Below, piece by piece: positions 54,451 to 62,771 of a stretch of DNA of 64,000 bases (the stretch's first letter is position 1; each line of letters opens with the position of its first letter). The notes under the pieces are model-generated. The model had not been told where the DNA came from. It did no database searches and was given only the letters and a program-made list of their open reading frames with translations. Source of the stretch: DASQZJ01 sp035638775 (lineage in GTDB: Bacteria; Pseudomonadota; Gammaproteobacteria; UBA5335; SLRW01); contig DASQZJ010000064.1 of NCBI GenBank assembly GCA_035638775.1, positions 1 to 64,000 on the forward strand, given 5' to 3'. Position numbers and translations under genes: made by a program.

Positions 54451-56685
54451 GTGAATCCACAGGGCACGCCGACCAATCCGGCTCGACGGGACTTCCTGAT
54501 CACCGGGAGCCTGATGGCAATCGCGGTCCTGCTGGACCTGCGCGCCCCCGCGGCAGGCGCTTCCGCCCTCCGCAACGCTCCCTTCCGGCCCGGACCCTGG
54601 CTGGCGTTGGCAGCCGATGGAACGGCAATCCTGGCGGTCGCGCAAACCGAGATGGGCCAGCGCGTGCACACCGCCCTGTGCCGCCTCGTGGCAGAGGAAC
54701 TGGATGTTGCTCCCGAGTCCGTCCGGACGGTCCAGGCCCCCCTGAATCCGGTCTACGGCTATCAGATCACCAGCGGCAGCCGCAGCATCCGGCGTGCGTG
54801 GATGCCCCTGCGGGAGGCGGCCGCCCGCGCCCGCCAGATGCTCGTCGCCGCGGCCGCGGCCGCCTGGGGCGTGCCGCCCGGGCGGTGCCGGACGCACGCC
54901 GGCCGGGTGATGGACAGCGCCGGCGGCCGCGCACTGGCGTACGCGGATCTGGCCGCACGTGCGGCGCGTCAGCCCGTTCCCGCGCGCGCCGAGCTCAAGC
55001 CGCCAGGCCGGCGCGAGATCATCGGCAGGCCCCGGCCCGATCCGCGGCTCCAGGCCATGGTGACCGGCAAGGCCCTTTACTGCGCGGACATCCCCGTCGC
55101 CGGATCGCTCGCCGCGACGGTTCTCCAGCCCCCCGCCGAGGGCCTGGTTCCCGCGCACCGGGACGAGACCGCCGCTCTGGCGGTACCGGGAGTGCGACGG
55201 GTCCTCCGCCTCGGCGACACGCTGGCAGTGGTCGCCGACCACACCGGCGCGGCGCTCGCGGGTGCCGATGCGCTGCGGCCCCGATGGAAAGGCACACCCC
55301 GCTATCGCGGCGCATCCGCGGACGACCTTCTGCGCCGAGCGCTCTCGGCCGGCACGGTTACCGTGATCGAGCGCGGGAGCCCGCGCGCGTCCCTGCAAGG
55401 CGGGGGCGCACTCGCGGCGGAGTACTGGCTGCCCCTGCAGGCGCACGCCCCGCTGGAGCCGACCAGCTGCAGCGTGGCCCGGCGCGACGGCATCTGGCAC
55501 GTATGGGTGCCCACTCAGTCGCCCAGCGCCGCACGCAACGCGGCGGCCGGAGAAACCCTGGGGGAGCCCGCACGCCTGCTCGACCGCGTTCTGCGCCGCG
55601 CGGGCATGCGCGGGCTGGGCCGGGTGCGGATTCATGCGATCCCCGCAGGGGGCGCATTCGGCCGCCGGCTGGAGCAGGATCAGCTGATCCAGGCGCTCCG
55701 GATCGCCCGCCGCATCGAGCGGCCGGTCCGCCTGACCTGGTCGCGCGCCGAGGACTTCCGCCACGACTTCTATCGTCCGGCCAGCATGCACCGGCTGCGG
55801 GCCCGGCTCGACGCCGACGGCCGTCTCGCTGCCTGGGAGCACGAGCTCGCCTGTGCGTCCATCGATGCCCGCGTCAGCCCGGAAGACGTCCGTGGCGGCA
55901 TCGACGGAGCCGCGGTGTCGGGTGCGCACGATCTCCCTTACGCTCCGCCGCACTTCCGGGTCGGCTATGCGCTCGCCGAGAGCCCGGTGCCGGTGGGCTT
56001 CTGGCGCTCGGTCGGCTACTCGCACAATGTCTTCGCCACCGAGTGCTTCGCCGATGAGCTCGCCTGCGCCGCCGGCGTCGACCCCGTGCGCTGGCGCCTC
56101 GACGCCCTGCCGGACCGGCCGCGGCTCCGGGCGGTACTGGCCCGGGCCGCCGACTACGCGGGATGGCCGGGCCCGCGGCGAACGGGCGAAGGCATGGGGG
56201 TCGCCGTGAACCGTTCTCACGGCAGCTTCGTGGCAACGGTTGCGCAGGTGAGCGCAGGAAGAGCGCGGGGCCTTCGCGTCGAGCGCGTCGTGTGCGTCAT
56301 CGACTGCGGAACCGTGGTGGATCCGGACGGGGTCCGCGCCCAGATGGAAGGCTCGATCGCGTGGGCGCTCAGCGCAACCCTGGGCGGCGCCATCACGGTC
56401 CGCGACGGCGCGGTCGAGCAGACTGCATTCTCCGATTTTCCGCTCGTCACCATGGGGGACATGCCCGAGCTGAGCGTGCTGTTGGCACCGTCCGGCGTAG
56501 CGCCGGGCGGCGCGGGGGAACCCGGCGTGCCTCCGGTCGCGCCAGCGGTCGCGAACGCCGTGTATGCGGCGACCGGTGAGCGGCGACGCCGGCTGCCCCT
56601 GGCCGGCCGCGGCGAGCGCCGGGTTCGTCCGGACGGTGCGACCGCTCGTCGCGTGGAATGGAAATCCTCGTCAGGAGGCCTATAA
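54451..56685 (+). CDS. Tat-exported molybdenum hydroxylase large subunit (IorB-like)
   Basis: A 744-residue protein of the xanthine-dehydrogenase/isoquinoline 1-oxidoreductase beta-subunit family. A twin-arginine motif, ARRDFLIT (Arg12-Arg13), is followed by a hydrophobic stretch. Further motifs are TEMGQRVHTALCRLVAEEL, GGAFGRRLEQD, VGFWRSVGYSHN, and near the C-terminus GEPGVPPVAPAVANAVYAATG with the expected active-site Glu. The start is GTG, 4 bp after galE, with no clear ribosome site. The usual adjacent [2Fe-2S] subunit gene is missing, so the substrate and electron acceptor are unknown. Confidence 0.83.
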   Translation: MNPQGTPTNPARRDFLITGSLMAIAVLLDLRAPAAGASALRNAPFRPGPWLALAADGTAILAVAQTEMGQRVHTALCRLVAEELDVAPESVRTVQAPLNPVYGYQITSGSRSIRRAWMPLREAAARARQMLVAAAAAAWGVPPGRCRTHAGRVMDSAGGRALAYADLAARAARQPVPARAELKPPGRREIIGRPRPDPRLQAMVTGKALYCADIPVAGSLAATVLQPPAEGLVPAHRDETAALAVPGVRRVLRLGDTLAVVADHTGAALAGADALRPRWKGTPRYRGASADDLLRRALSAGTVTVIERGSPRASLQGGGALAAEYWLPLQAHAPLEPTSCSVARRDGIWHVWVPTQSPSAARNAAAGETLGEPARLLDRVLRRAGMRGLGRVRIHAIPAGGAFGRRLEQDQLIQALRIARRIERPVRLTWSRAEDFRHDFYRPASMHRLRARLDADGRLAAWEHELACASIDARVSPEDVRGGIDGAAVSGAHDLPYAPPHFRVGYALAESPVPVGFWRSVGYSHNVFATECFADELACAAGVDPVRWRLDALPDRPRLRAVLARAADYAGWPGPRRTGEGMGVAVNRSHGSFVATVAQVSAGRARGLRVERVVCVIDCGTVVDPDGVRAQMEGSIAWALSATLGGAITVRDGAVEQTAFSDFPLVTMGDMPELSVLLAPSGVAPGGAGEPGVPPVAPAVANAVYAATGERRRRLPLAGRGERRVRPDGATARRVEWKSSSGGL

Positions 56686-56845
56686 GTGACTTTACTCAGC
56701 CAGCTGCGCCGCTGGGGAGGTTCCCTGCGGCGCGGTGTCGCGTGCGGCGGCGCAACGCGCCTCCTCGCACCGGTACAGGGATGACCGGCATCGGGCCGCG
56801 GCCTGCGCGGCCCTTTCGACAATTCGGCGAGGGGAAGGAACTCCC

Positions 56846-58729
56846 ATGAGCAGAATGACCCGCATGGTGGCGACCGCAATGATGGTCGCCTTATCGACGG
56901 CTCTGGTTGCATGTGGCAGCAGTGACACCACCGGCAACCAGTCCGGGGGAACCGCCTCGGGCGGCAGCATCGGTGTCGGCGGAAGCAGTAGCGGAAGCAG
57001 CGGGGGGGGTGGCGGTGGCGGCACCACCAGCTATCAGCTCAGCGCCACCCGGCCGACCGGCGGCACGATCACCAGCAGTCCATCGGGAATCGACTGCGGC
57101 ACGAGTTGCAGCGCCACATTCGCAAGCGGCACGTCGGTCACTCTCACGGCAAACCCGTCGAGCGGATACTCCTTCGCGAACTGGACCGGTGACTGTTCCG
57201 GTGGCGGCGGCTGCACCCTGAACATGACCGCCGCGCACAGCGTGGGAGCGACCTTCACCAGCACCACCGGAGGTGGTGGCGGCGGCGGAGGTGGCGGCGG
57301 CGGAGGCAGCTACCTCCTGACGGCGCTCAAGCCGGTCGGCGGGACCCTGACCAGCAGCCCTGCCGGGATCAACTGCGGCGCCTCCTGCGCAGCCACCTTC
57401 GCCAGCGGCACATCGGTCACGATCACGGCGACGGCGGACACCGGGTTCAGCTTCGCCGACTGGACCAACGACTGCAGCGGAACCGGCAGCTGCACGCTGA
57501 TGATGAACGCGGTGCACACGGTGGGAGCGAGCTTCGCCACCACCAGCACCGCCAACCTGTGCAACGGCCTGGTCACCGACAAGGCGACGCACCAAGCCAG
57601 TCCCATGAGCAAGCCGCCGCTGGACCAGGCCGTCACGGACCCCGATTTCGGCACCACGATCCGGCGCATCACCAACGCGCCGGCGGGGGGCAAGATCGTC
57701 CCGATCTATTCCACGGTCGAGGCCTGGAACGCGGACGAGTCGTACCTCCTGCTCTACCACACCGGCGACGTGAGCGGGCGTCACGAGCTGTACGACGGCA
57801 AGACCTACCAGTTCATCAAGGTGCTGAACATCAATCCGGCCGACATCGAGCAGGTCTACTGGGATACCAGCGACCCGGACATCCTGTACTACATCGACAA
57901 CAGCTTCTCCAACCAGAGCCATCCGGTCCTGGTGAAGTACCACGTCAGCAGCGGCCAGAAGGACGTGATCCACAGCTTCGCCAACTGCGACGCGGTGTCC
58001 GGCGGCAGCGACCCGATGTTCACATCCTGGAATTCGGACGTCTTCGGGCTGCGCTGCGACAGCGGCAATTCGCGCTACATCTTCAGCTACCGGATCAGCA
58101 CCGACACGGAAAGCACGAAGGTCGCCACGAGCAGCTACAACGCGCCCCAGCCGGGGCCCGATGGCTCGCTGTTCTTCTTCGACGACAACGGCACCGGAAA
58201 GGTGCTGAACTTCAACATGGTCCAGCAGCGCACCCTGGACCTCAACAGCGCGGACGAGCACGCGACCGTGGGCAAGATCCAGTCCGGCCATGACATGTAC
58301 TACGGGGTGGCGTTCGATTCGGGTCCCGGCGGGAGCGGCTACGGGACGCTGGTGGCGTTCGATCTGACGGATGGCTCCAACCGCGTGATCATCGGACCGG
58401 CCACGGGCTATCCCTATCCCCCCAGCGGCACGCACCTGTCCGCGATGGCGTACAAGAAGCCGGGCTGGGTCTACGTGTCCACGATCGGTGCGGTCAAGCC
58501 GAGCAGCCAGGGGCCGCTGGACAACGAGGTCATCCTGGCGGACACCAACCCCGGGGAGACGGTGGTGTGCCGCCTGGCGCATGACCGGACCACCGGTCAG
58601 GACTATTTCGCCGAGCCCCACGTGACGGCCAGCCCCAGCGGCACCCGCGCGATCTTCGGCAGCGACTGGGGCAACAGCTCGGGCCCGATCGACACTTACG
58701 TGATCGAGCTGCCGAGCTACAAACCCTAG
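56846..58729 (+). CDS. Lipoprotein with two InlB-like repeats and a propeller-like domain
   Basis: A 627-residue protein with lipobox ALVAC (Cys23) and a Gly/Ser linker. Two divergent InlB-type (beta-grasp) repeats lie at about 62-132 and 152-222. Each has the pattern GGT-SSP-GI-CG-SC-ATFASGTSVT and a small Cys pair, and they are separated by a polyglycine linker. Residues about 235-625 form repeated beta-sheets with SPD-like turns that suggest a beta-propeller similar to oligogalacturonate lyase or TolB folds. A G8 run in the first linker (57002-57009) could be slippage-prone. It is probably surface-anchored. Confidence 0.8.
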   Translation: MSRMTRMVATAMMVALSTALVACGSSDTTGNQSGGTASGGSIGVGGSSSGSSGGGGGGGTTSYQLSATRPTGGTITSSPSGIDCGTSCSATFASGTSVTLTANPSSGYSFANWTGDCSGGGGCTLNMTAAHSVGATFTSTTGGGGGGGGGGGGGSYLLTALKPVGGTLTSSPAGINCGASCAATFASGTSVTITATADTGFSFADWTNDCSGTGSCTLMMNAVHTVGASFATTSTANLCNGLVTDKATHQASPMSKPPLDQAVTDPDFGTTIRRITNAPAGGKIVPIYSTVEAWNADESYLLLYHTGDVSGRHELYDGKTYQFIKVLNINPADIEQVYWDTSDPDILYYIDNSFSNQSHPVLVKYHVSSGQKDVIHSFANCDAVSGGSDPMFTSWNSDVFGLRCDSGNSRYIFSYRISTDTESTKVATSSYNAPQPGPDGSLFFFDDNGTGKVLNFNMVQQRTLDLNSADEHATVGKIQSGHDMYYGVAFDSGPGGSGYGTLVAFDLTDGSNRVIIGPATGYPYPPSGTHLSAMAYKKPGWVYVSTIGAVKPSSQGPLDNEVILADTNPGETVVCRLAHDRTTGQDYFAEPHVTASPSGTRAIFGSDWGNSSGPIDTYVIELPSYKP

Positions 58730-58739
58730 CAGGAGGGGG

Positions 58740-59516
58740 TCACGGACGCCGGTCCGGCTGCGGGGGCGTGAAACGCCCCCGCAGCCAGTACCACAGGCAG
58801 CCGACGATCTCGTGCAAGGCCCGGTGGGTCTTGACCAGCGCGCTGATCTGGGGAACCAGGGCCCCCGGGAGATCGGGGCTGACGTGGCGGTAATCCACCG
58901 GGTAGCGGCACAGGGCCAGCCCTTGCGCGCGAAACACCGCGGCGGCCCGTGGCATGTGCATGGCGGACGTCACCAGCACCAGCCTCGCCACCCCAACGGT
59001 CCGCGCCAGGCGGGTTACGGCAACGGCGCTCTGCCAGGTATTGCGAGAGCGCGAATCCCGCGTGATGCGCCCGCTGCCGATACCCAGCTGGACGAGCAGA
59101 TTCGCCATCAGGTCCGCCTCGGAGTTCCTCCCGCCCTCACCCCCCGAGACGATCACCCGCCAGGCCGGATGGGCGCGCGCCAGCCGTGCGCCCGCCAGGG
59201 TCCGGCGCAGGGTGGCAAGTCGCAGCCGGTCGACCTCCGTCGCATGGTCCGGATCGCCGCGCACGCCTCCGGCCAGGATCACGATCGCTGCAGGGGCCCG
59301 GTCCGGCGGGCAGGCGTCGCGCTGCGCGCGGGCCTCGAGGGCGCCGGCGAGAGCATTGGCCCCCAGCGGCGTGGCGGCAGCCACGTAGAACACGAGCACG
59401 CCGAGACAGAGCCGGAAGGCCGCCCGGCTGTCGCTGCGCCAGAGCAACAGCGCAACCAGCAGCAGACCCCATGCGACAAGGGCAACCGGCGCGACCAGGA
59501 GCTCGAACCAGAACAT
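58740..59516 (-). CDS. YdcF/SanA-family (DUF218) membrane protein
   Basis: A 258-residue protein. Two membrane helices lie at about 5-27 and 34-52. The DUF218 domain follows with AIVILAGGVRGDP, VIVSGGEGGRNSEADLMANLLVQLGI, DSRSRNTWQSAVAVTRL and LVLVTSAMHMPRAAAVF. ElyC/SanA relatives affect envelope polysaccharide biogenesis. It ends the minus-strand polysaccharide cluster, 77 bp after the glycosyltransferase. A 14-bp perfect stem at 58756-58786 lies inside its 3' end and may terminate the convergent lipoprotein gene. Confidence 0.88.
   Translation of the reverse strand: MFWFELLVAPVALVAWGLLLVALLLWRSDSRAAFRLCLGVLVFYVAAATPLGANALAGALEARAQRDACPPDRAPAAIVILAGGVRGDPDHATEVDRLRLATLRRTLAGARLARAHPAWRVIVSGGEGGRNSEADLMANLLVQLGIGSGRITRDSRSRNTWQSAVAVTRLARTVGVARLVLVTSAMHMPRAAAVFRAQGLALCRYPVDYRHVSPDLPGALVPQISALVKTHRALHEIVGCLWYWLRGRFTPPQPDRRP
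58756..58786. terminator. Hairpin within the 3' end of the DUF218 gene
   Basis: GGCTGCGGGGGCGT (58756-58769) and ACGCCCCCGCAGCC (58773-58786), with a GAA loop, form a perfect 14-bp stem. It lies 27 bp after the stop of the convergent lipoprotein gene. Confidence 0.5.
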
Positions 59517-59593
59517 CGGAATCGGCGCCTCTCAGGGCACGCCGGAAACGGGAGCCCGGCCGGTCGGCGCGGACCTGTCCCCGGGCGGAGGCA

Positions 59594-60772
59594 TCATTCG
59601 CCCGCAATCGCGCTGCAGATGTCGGATGGCAGGGGTTCCGGTCCGGGTTGGGCGTAACGCAGGTAGACGCGCTCGTCCCGCGCAACCCACTGTTGCCGCG
59701 CAAAGAGGCCCACGGCGCGTTCCCGGCCCGCCCGTCCGAATTTCCGCCAGAGGTCCTCGCGCCGCACGCGGAGCATGCACCGGGCCAGCGCCGCCACGTC
59801 GGCGGCGGGGTACAACAGTCCCGTTTCGCCGTCCGCAACCACCTCGGGGCAACCGCCGATGGCCGGTGCGATGACCGCAAGCCCCGCGGCCATCGCCTCC
59901 CGCGCTGCCAGCGGGAACGATTCCCGGGTGGATGCCAGCACGAACACGTCCATGAGGGCGAAATGCGAAGCGACATCCCGCTGGAGTCCGGCGAAAACCA
60001 CCACCGGCGAGATCCCGAGCTCCGCGGCCTGGCGCCTGAGATCGCCGTCCAGGGGCCCATCCCCCACGATCAAAAGCCGCGCTGCCGGATCAGCCCCGTG
60101 CACGCGCGCGAACGCCTCGAGCAGGAACCGGTGCCCCTTCTCCGGGGAGAGTCGGGCCACGATGCCGTAGACGTGGTGCTCCCCGGGCCGCAGCCCGTAG
60201 CGTTGCGCCAGCAACGCTGGCGGCTGCCCCGCGCGCAGGCCGTCGACGTCGATCCCGCTGTGGATGACCACGCTGCGCCGGGAAGGCAGTCCTCCGGCGA
60301 TCACGCGGTCGCGTTCGTAGTGCGACTCGAAGATCACGAAGTCCGCACAGTGCGCCAGGATATGGCCCGCATAGGCGAAATGTGCGGGATTGTGGATATT
60401 GTGCACGGTGGTCACGATCGGCAGCCGGCGCCCGGTAGCGGGCACGCGATACCCGGTCGGCAGCATCCTCAGGCTCAGCCAGCTGGTCACGGTGGAGCGC
60501 ACGGACTGGGGAGCGAGCACCTCGATGCGCTCTTCCCGGACGAGACGCCGCAGATGCTTCATCGCGCGCCTCAGGGCGGCGGGCTTGCGGAAGTGGAAAT
60601 CGATCTCCCGGAAGCGCGCGCCGCGGGCCTGGAGCTCCGGCAGCAGCGATCCCGGTCGGGTCGCGACGTACACCTGGTGCCCTCTCGGAACGAGCAGCTC
60701 CGTGAGCGCGAGTATGTCCGACTGCACTCCGCCCACGCCGAACGGCTCGGTCATGAGATAGAGCAGTCTCAT
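59594..60772 (-). CDS. Glycosyltransferase, GT4 family
   Basis: A 392-residue GT-B enzyme. The N-terminal domain has EPFGVGGVQSDILALTELL and the C-terminal domain has YGIVARLSPEKGHRFLLEAF, LLIVGDGPL, VVFAGLQRDV and the donor-binding E-x7-E region STRESFPLAAREAMAAGLAVIA. It transfers a sugar from an NDP or GDP donor to a growing polysaccharide on the cytoplasmic face. It overlaps the deacetylase stop by four bases (ATGA). Confidence 0.92.
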   Translation of the reverse strand: MRLLYLMTEPFGVGGVQSDILALTELLVPRGHQVYVATRPGSLLPELQARGARFREIDFHFRKPAALRRAMKHLRRLVREERIEVLAPQSVRSTVTSWLSLRMLPTGYRVPATGRRLPIVTTVHNIHNPAHFAYAGHILAHCADFVIFESHYERDRVIAGGLPSRRSVVIHSGIDVDGLRAGQPPALLAQRYGLRPGEHHVYGIVARLSPEKGHRFLLEAFARVHGADPAARLLIVGDGPLDGDLRRQAAELGISPVVVFAGLQRDVASHFALMDVFVLASTRESFPLAAREAMAAGLAVIAPAIGGCPEVVADGETGLLYPAADVAALARCMLRVRREDLWRKFGRAGRERAVGLFARQQWVARDERVYLRYAQPGPEPLPSDICSAIAGE

Positions 60773-61614
60773 GCCGTCCCCATCCGCCCGGCCTCCCGCG
60801 AGAACCGACTCAGCCGGCGCCGGTGCAGCAGCGAGTGCATCGGGTCGAACGCCCCCGCGAGCTTCAGGCGAAGCTCGAGCGGACCGTCCCGATCGGTCAT
60901 TTCGGTCCGGCGCAGGGAGAATACATCCGTCGCCGCCCGGTTCACGCCCGGCGCGACCGTCACGGCGGCACGATACCCGGCGTCGCGGACGTAGCGGACC
61001 TCACGTGCACCGAAGTCCCCGGACGGGTAACAGAAGATCGGCGCCGCGTCCCCGAGCTCTCGCTCGATCGCCTGCCGGCTGCCGACGATCTCCTGCCAGG
61101 ACTCCTCGTCGGTGCATTGCGCGAGGCGAGCGTGCGTCACGCCGTGGGAACCGATGCTGATCCCGGCCTGCCGTCCCAGCCACCTCACCTCGTCCCAGTC
61201 CAGGTGCACCGGGCCCGGCTCACCGGCATAACGCGGATGAACCCGGGTCTGATCGCAGAAGCACGTCGTCACGAAGACCGTTGCCGGCACCCCCAACCGG
61301 CGCAGCGCCGGCAGCGCATACAGCAGGTTGTCCCGATAGCCGTCGTCGAAGGTGACTGCCACCGAGGCCGGGCGCCGTGGTGCCTCCTTCCATTCCGCGA
61401 GCGCCTGTTCCAGGGAGACGATCCGGGCGCGTGCCGCCAGCACCGACAGCTGCGCCTCGAAGCGTGAGGGCGTGACACTGAGCTGATCGTACTGCGACAC
61501 CGGCCGGACCCGGTGATACATGAGGATCCGCAGTCCCGGCCGGAGCTGCTGCCAGGCAGCCGTGAAGGGCAGCATTCCGGTCGCCAGGAGCTTCCGCGGC
61601 GGGCCGACGCTCAT
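60769..61614 (-). CDS. Polysaccharide deacetylase (CE4)
   Basis: A 281-residue NodB-homology enzyme. Motif 1 is VTFDDGYRDN, motif 2 is IGSHGVTHARL (metal-binding His pair) and motif 3 is YPSGDFG. RILMYHRVRPVSQYDQLSVTP at the start is usual for cytoplasmic or peripheral members in exopolysaccharide clusters. No signal peptide is evident. It removes N-acetyl groups from a glycan or lipid-linked precursor. It has ATGA overlaps with both neighbouring genes. Confidence 0.92.
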   Translation of the reverse strand: MSVGPPRKLLATGMLPFTAAWQQLRPGLRILMYHRVRPVSQYDQLSVTPSRFEAQLSVLAARARIVSLEQALAEWKEAPRRPASVAVTFDDGYRDNLLYALPALRRLGVPATVFVTTCFCDQTRVHPRYAGEPGPVHLDWDEVRWLGRQAGISIGSHGVTHARLAQCTDEESWQEIVGSRQAIERELGDAAPIFCYPSGDFGAREVRYVRDAGYRAAVTVAPGVNRAATDVFSLRRTEMTDRDGPLELRLKLAGAFDPMHSLLHRRRLSRFSREAGRMGTA

Positions 61615-62771
61615 GACCCGTTTCTCCCGGCCACCCTGCCGGCCAGCGCTCCCGGCGTCCTCATCACCCCGTCGTACAGGCTCTCGTAGCGGCGCGCGAC
61701 GGCCTCCGCGGAATAATGCTCGCGTACCGTCCGTCGGGCACCGGATCCCAGGGTTTCCCGCAGCCCCGGACTGAGCATGAGCTCCACCAGAGAGCGATAC
61801 CAGCCGTCGGGATCGTCCCGCGGTACCAGCAGTCCGTTGCGCTGGTGGTCGATCACGCCGGGGACCCCGCCGACAGGTGACGCAATGACCGCGCGCCCCA
61901 TGGCCATGGCTTCCAGCAGTGCCATCGGCAACCCCTCCCAGCGCGACGGCATCGCGACCACGTCCACCGCCGCCAGCAGCTGCGGGATGTCGTCGCGGTA
62001 GCCGGTGACGGTGACGACTCGCTCCAGCCCGAGCCGCACGATATCGTCCTCGATTGCCTTCCGGCGGTCGCCGTCGCCGATGAACAGCATGTGGAACGCC
62101 GGGCCGTCGGCCTTCAGCCGCGCGAGCACGGGCAGGATGTCGCGGTGACCCTTCTGCTCATGCAGCCGACCCACCACCGCCAGGTAACGGACCTCCCGGC
62201 GAACCCCGAACATCGCCCCGAGATCAGCCGGAGGGACGTCCGTGAACCGGTCCAGATCGATGCCGTTGGCGATCGCGAGCACGCGCCTCGCAGGGATGTG
62301 CTCCGTCCGCACCAGGGAATCCGCGACCTCCTGCGAGCACGCCACGATCTGACGGGTCACACGCGCCAGCACCCGGTCGAGCAGTCGGTGCGTGATGCTC
62401 TTCGCGGTGTAGATGTTGTGGACCGTGCAGAAGATGCCCGGAACCCCGGCCAGCCAGGCGGCGAAGCGCCCCCAGAGGTCGGCCGAGGACAGATGCGTGT
62501 GCACGGCCACCGGGCGGTGCCGTGCGAGCAGGCGCGTCAGGCGCACCAGGAGGGCCGGATCGAAGCGCCAGCGCCTCCCGAGAACCGTGACCGGCACACC
62601 CTGCGCTTCGATCTCCGATACCAGCGCCCCGCCATCGACCAGACAGACGACGCGATAGTCGTATGAGCCACTGCGATGACGCAGTATGTCCACGAGCAGC
62701 CGTTCCGCCCCATCGGGCGGAAGCTCGTCGATGATATGCACGACCAGGGGCCGATCAGTCGGCGCTCGCAC
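61611..62771 (-). CDS. Glycosyltransferase, GT4 family
   Basis: A 386-residue GT-B enzyme: HIIDELPPDGAERLLVDIL at the N-terminus, then VVGRLHEQKGHRDILPVLARL, MLFIGDGDRR, TGYRDDIPQLLAAVDVVAMPSRWEGLPMALLEAMAMGRAVIA. The start is placed at GTG 62771, which follows GAGGAGG with 6-nt spacing. A GTG at 62792 is in frame but has no ribosome site and would deepen the overlap with the upstream gene from 17 to 38 bp. Its stop overlaps the deacetylase start. Confidence 0.9.
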   Translation of the reverse strand: MRAPTDRPLVVHIIDELPPDGAERLLVDILRHRSGSYDYRVVCLVDGGALVSEIEAQGVPVTVLGRRWRFDPALLVRLTRLLARHRPVAVHTHLSSADLWGRFAAWLAGVPGIFCTVHNIYTAKSITHRLLDRVLARVTRQIVACSQEVADSLVRTEHIPARRVLAIANGIDLDRFTDVPPADLGAMFGVRREVRYLAVVGRLHEQKGHRDILPVLARLKADGPAFHMLFIGDGDRRKAIEDDIVRLGLERVVTVTGYRDDIPQLLAAVDVVAMPSRWEGLPMALLEAMAMGRAVIASPVGGVPGVIDHQRNGLLVPRDDPDGWYRSLVELMLSPGLRETLGSGARRTVREHYSAEAVARRYESLYDGVMRTPGALAGRVAGRNGS

